A stretch of 55,427 nt of DNA, taken from contig NZ_SSOB01000058.1 in NCBI RefSeq assembly GCF_004801405.1, positions 1-55,427 on the forward strand. The letters are read 5' to 3'. Numbering within the stretch: position 1 is the first letter of the stretch; the number at the start of each line of letters is the position of its first letter. Positions 53,740 to 55,427 of this stretch are shown in pieces. This DNA comes from Cohnella fermenti (GTDB lineage: Bacteria > Bacillota > Bacilli > Paenibacillales > Paenibacillaceae). The position numbers were made by a program, and so were the translations under genes. The notes under the pieces were generated by a model. It had not been told where the DNA came from, did no database searches, and saw nothing but the letters and a program-made list of their open reading frames with translations.

Positions 53740-54684
53740 ATGGCGATCAAGCGTGCGAAAATAACGGTGGTGGGAGCGGGATTCACGGGGGCGACGACGG
53801 CGCTGATGCTGGCGCAGAAGGAGCTCGGGGATGTCGTGCTGATCGATATTCCGCAGATGGAGAATCCGACGAAGGGCAAGGCGCTGGACATGCTGGAGTC
53901 GACGCCGGTGCAAGGAATCGACGCTCGCATTACGGGGACGGCCGACTATGCGGAATCGGCGGACTCCGACGTGGTGATCATCACGGCAGGCATTGCGCGC
54001 AAGCCGGGCATGAGCCGCGACGATCTGGTGAACACGAATGCCGGCATCGTGAGGTCGGTATGCGAGAATGTGAAGGCAACGAGCCCGAACGCTTACGTCA
54101 TCCTGCTGTCGAACCCCGTGGACGCGATGACCTATGTGGCATACAAGGCGCTCGGCTTCCCGAAGAACCGCGTCATCGGCCAATCCGGCGTGCTCGACAC
54201 GGCCCGCTACAACACGTTCCTGGCGCAAGCGCTGAACGTGTCGGTCGAGGACGTGCGGGGCGTTGTGCTCGGCGGCCACGGGGACGACATGGTGCCGCTT
54301 GTGCGCTACACGACGATCGGGGGCATCCCGGTCGAGAAGCTGCTGCCGAAGGAGCAGATCGACGCGATCGTCGCCCGCACCCGCGTCGGCGGCGGGGAGA
54401 TCGTCGGCCTGCTCGGCAACGGCAGCGCCTACTACGCGCCGGCGGCTTCCCTCGTGCAGATGACGGAGGCCGTCCTTAAGGACAAGAAGCGCATCCTTCC
54501 GGTCATCGCTTTGCTGGAGGGGGAGTACGGCTACGACAACCTGTTCATCGGCGTGCTGGCCGTTCTCGGAGGCGACGGCATCGAGAGAATCTTCGAGCTG
54601 GAGCTGACGGCCGAAGAGAAAGCGGCGCTCGACAAGTCCGCGGATTCCGTCCGCGGCGTCATCCGGGTCGTCGAGAACGGCTGA
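53740..54684 (+). CDS. mdh: Malate dehydrogenase
   Basis: 314-aa LDH-like malate dehydrogenase (malate + NAD to oxaloacetate). Rossmann glycine motif VGAGFTGATTAL at residues about 10-21; VIITAGIARKPGMSRDDLV carries the first substrate arginine, followed by LSNPVDAMTY. IGQSGVLDTARYNTFLA and GGHGDDMVPL carry the catalytic D/H pair. AGGGAAGG precedes ATG 53740. Last gene of citZ-icd-mdh. Confidence 0.96.
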   Translation: MAIKRAKITVVGAGFTGATTALMLAQKELGDVVLIDIPQMENPTKGKALDMLESTPVQGIDARITGTADYAESADSDVVIITAGIARKPGMSRDDLVNTNAGIVRSVCENVKATSPNAYVILLSNPVDAMTYVAYKALGFPKNRVIGQSGVLDTARYNTFLAQALNVSVEDVRGVVLGGHGDDMVPLVRYTTIGGIPVEKLLPKEQIDAIVARTRVGGGEIVGLLGNGSAYYAPAASLVQMTEAVLKDKKRILPVIALLEGEYGYDNLFIGVLAVLGGDGIERIFELELTAEEKAALDKSADSVRGVIRVVENG

Positions 54685-54741
54685 CCGGCCGGAGCGGGTT
54701 GGCTCCTAGGCTCCGTTGAGAACAATCGCCCGCTCGTTTTG

Positions 54742-54785
54742 AAGCCCTCTCGATCCGGTTGCACGCCGGTCGGGAGGGCTTTCTT
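54742..54785 (+). terminator. Rho-independent terminator after mdh
   Basis: AAGCCCTCTCG and CGGGAGGGCTT pair around an inner CCGG/CCGG stem, then TCTT. Confidence 0.75.
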
Positions 54786-54860
54786 GACCTCACCTTATCT
54801 ACCAGACACCGCCGCAGCGCCCCTCCGACTAAAATCTCCGAACCCCGGCAAACCCGCCGA

Positions 54861-55140
54861 ACCCGACTAACCCGATACACCTGATAAACCCGTCGAAGCC
54901 CCCGCCGAACCCGACTAACCCGATACACCTGGCTAACCCGTCGAAGCCCCTGCCGAACCCGACTAACTCGATACACCTGATAACCCGTCAAGCCCCTGCC
55001 GAACCCGACTAACCCGATACACCTGATAAACCCGTCGAAGCCCCTGCCGAACCGATTGAACCCATCGAACCCGTCGAACCTGACTAACCCGATGATTCCG
55101 GCAAACTTGCCGAAGCCTCCGAAGCCCCCGCCGAACCCGC
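54861..55140. repeat. GC-rich minisatellite, 48-bp period
   Basis: ACCCGACTAACCCGATACAC recurs at 54861, 54909, 54957 (one change) and 55003, steps of 48, 48 and 46 bp, with CCCGTCGAAGCCCCTGCCGA-like filler. It degenerates into CCGAA/CCCGTCGAA repeats to 55140. No gene: frames through it give only Arg/Gly/Val/Tyr repeats. Confidence 0.85.
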
Positions 55141-55149
55141 CAGCCACCG

Positions 55150-55322
55150 ATTTTATGTGAAAAATCACATTGGCGAGCCTTGATGAGGGGCAGTTTGGCC
55201 GATTCTATGTGAAAAATAGCATACATGGAGAAAAATCCGGCCCGAGTTGGCGCATATATGCGAAAAATCACATAAAACACCGCGATTGCCTCCCCAATCA
55301 AGCCAACGAATGTGAAAAATCA
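55150..55322. repeat. 52-bp-phased dyad element, copy 5, interrupted by the intron
   Basis: Dyads centred near 55162, 55214 and 55265 (ATGTGAAAAATCACAT, TATGTGAAAAATAGCATA, ATGCGAAAAATCACAT), and a fourth cut after AATGTGAAAAATCA at 55322. Spacing, mirrored flanks and + strand A-tracts are as in copy 1. Confidence 0.85.
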
Positions 55323-55427
55323 GAGCGACCGAGCATAGGTTGAGTAACTTAGCAGGTGGAAACCCTGCTTGGAAAAGGCGAAGCCACGCCACCAATAGCG
55401 AGTCTTGGAGCGAAGCTGGCAACAGAG
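55323..55427 (+). mobile_element. Group II intron, 5' end (start of domain I)
   Basis: Sequence starting GAGCGACC exactly where the dyad breaks off resembles the GUGYG-type 5' end of group II introns (second base differs). A small hairpin, GCAGG-TGGAAA-CCCTGC, follows at about 55350-55367, as in the start of domain I. Called mainly because the exon halves here and at 114 rejoin perfectly. The sequence is cut off by the window end. Confidence 0.7.

Overview
The window is GC-rich chromosomal DNA from an endospore-forming member of the Firmicutes, most likely Paenibacillaceae (Paenibacillus/Cohnella-like). Three things point there: sporulation and germination genes (a gerA-type receptor operon, gerE, ytrH/ytrI, ytvI), an S-layer-anchored carbohydrase, and the Bacillus-type core order ytoI-ytpI-ytrI-ytrH-dnaE-accD-accA-pyk-fxsA-ytvI-citZ-icd-mdh. 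No rRNA, tRNA, CRISPR array, prophage or IS transposase was recognised.

Layout. 1-113 is the 3' end of a group II intron. 346-4014 is a germinant-receptor operon (A, B, C subunits). 4389-5878 holds gerE, a small operon of an 86-aa protein and a retropepsin-like protease, and decayed duplicate ends of gerE and the 86-aa gene. 5955-6659 is an AT-richer orphan gene and 6877-8595 a chemotaxis receptor. 8749-28298 is a carbohydrate-use locus: a ~2,980-residue surface enzyme (one GH5-like and two GH43 catalytic domains, CBM6-like, PA14, Big_2 and concanavalin-like modules, three SLH repeats), a YtfR/YtfT/YjfF/YtfQ-type furanose ABC importer, a YesM/YesN-type two-component system, and a lipoprotein with two fused sugar-binding domains. 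28437-30219 holds a coiled-coil membrane protein, an AIM24 protein and a small LuxR-type regulator. 30501-54684 is mostly core: ABC exporter, ytoI, ytpI, ytrI, ytrH, dnaE, a small DUF2007-like gene, accD, accA, pyk, thioesterase, fxsA, ytvI, ppk, a 54-aa protein, ppx, citZ, icd, mdh. 55323-55427 is the 5' end of a group II intron.

How the parts work together. The surface enzyme and the importer appear to form one system that releases furanosyl sugars at the wall and imports them. Three promoters in this locus share a sequence ending TAAATAC placed 18-19 bp before a -10 box; for two of them a whole 30-bp block is conserved. This marks them as one regulon, presumably driven by the adjacent response regulator. 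ppk has a two-repeat PhoP-like box and is paired with convergent ppx (polyphosphate synthesis and breakdown). accDA and pyk feed lipid synthesis and lower glycolysis; citZ-icd-mdh form a TCA cluster.

The most unusual signal is a dispersed intergenic element built from short dyads (TGTGA-AAAA-TCACA and variants) at a 52 +/- 1 bp period, about five helical turns. It occurs at 6.7, 18.0, 34.2, 44.0 and 55.2 kb, with a further right end at 114. Spacing is kept even where the spacer sequence is unrelated. Both group II intron fragments lie at the same base of the fourth dyad, so this element is the intron's target, and the repeated intron probably explains why the sequence stops at both ends.
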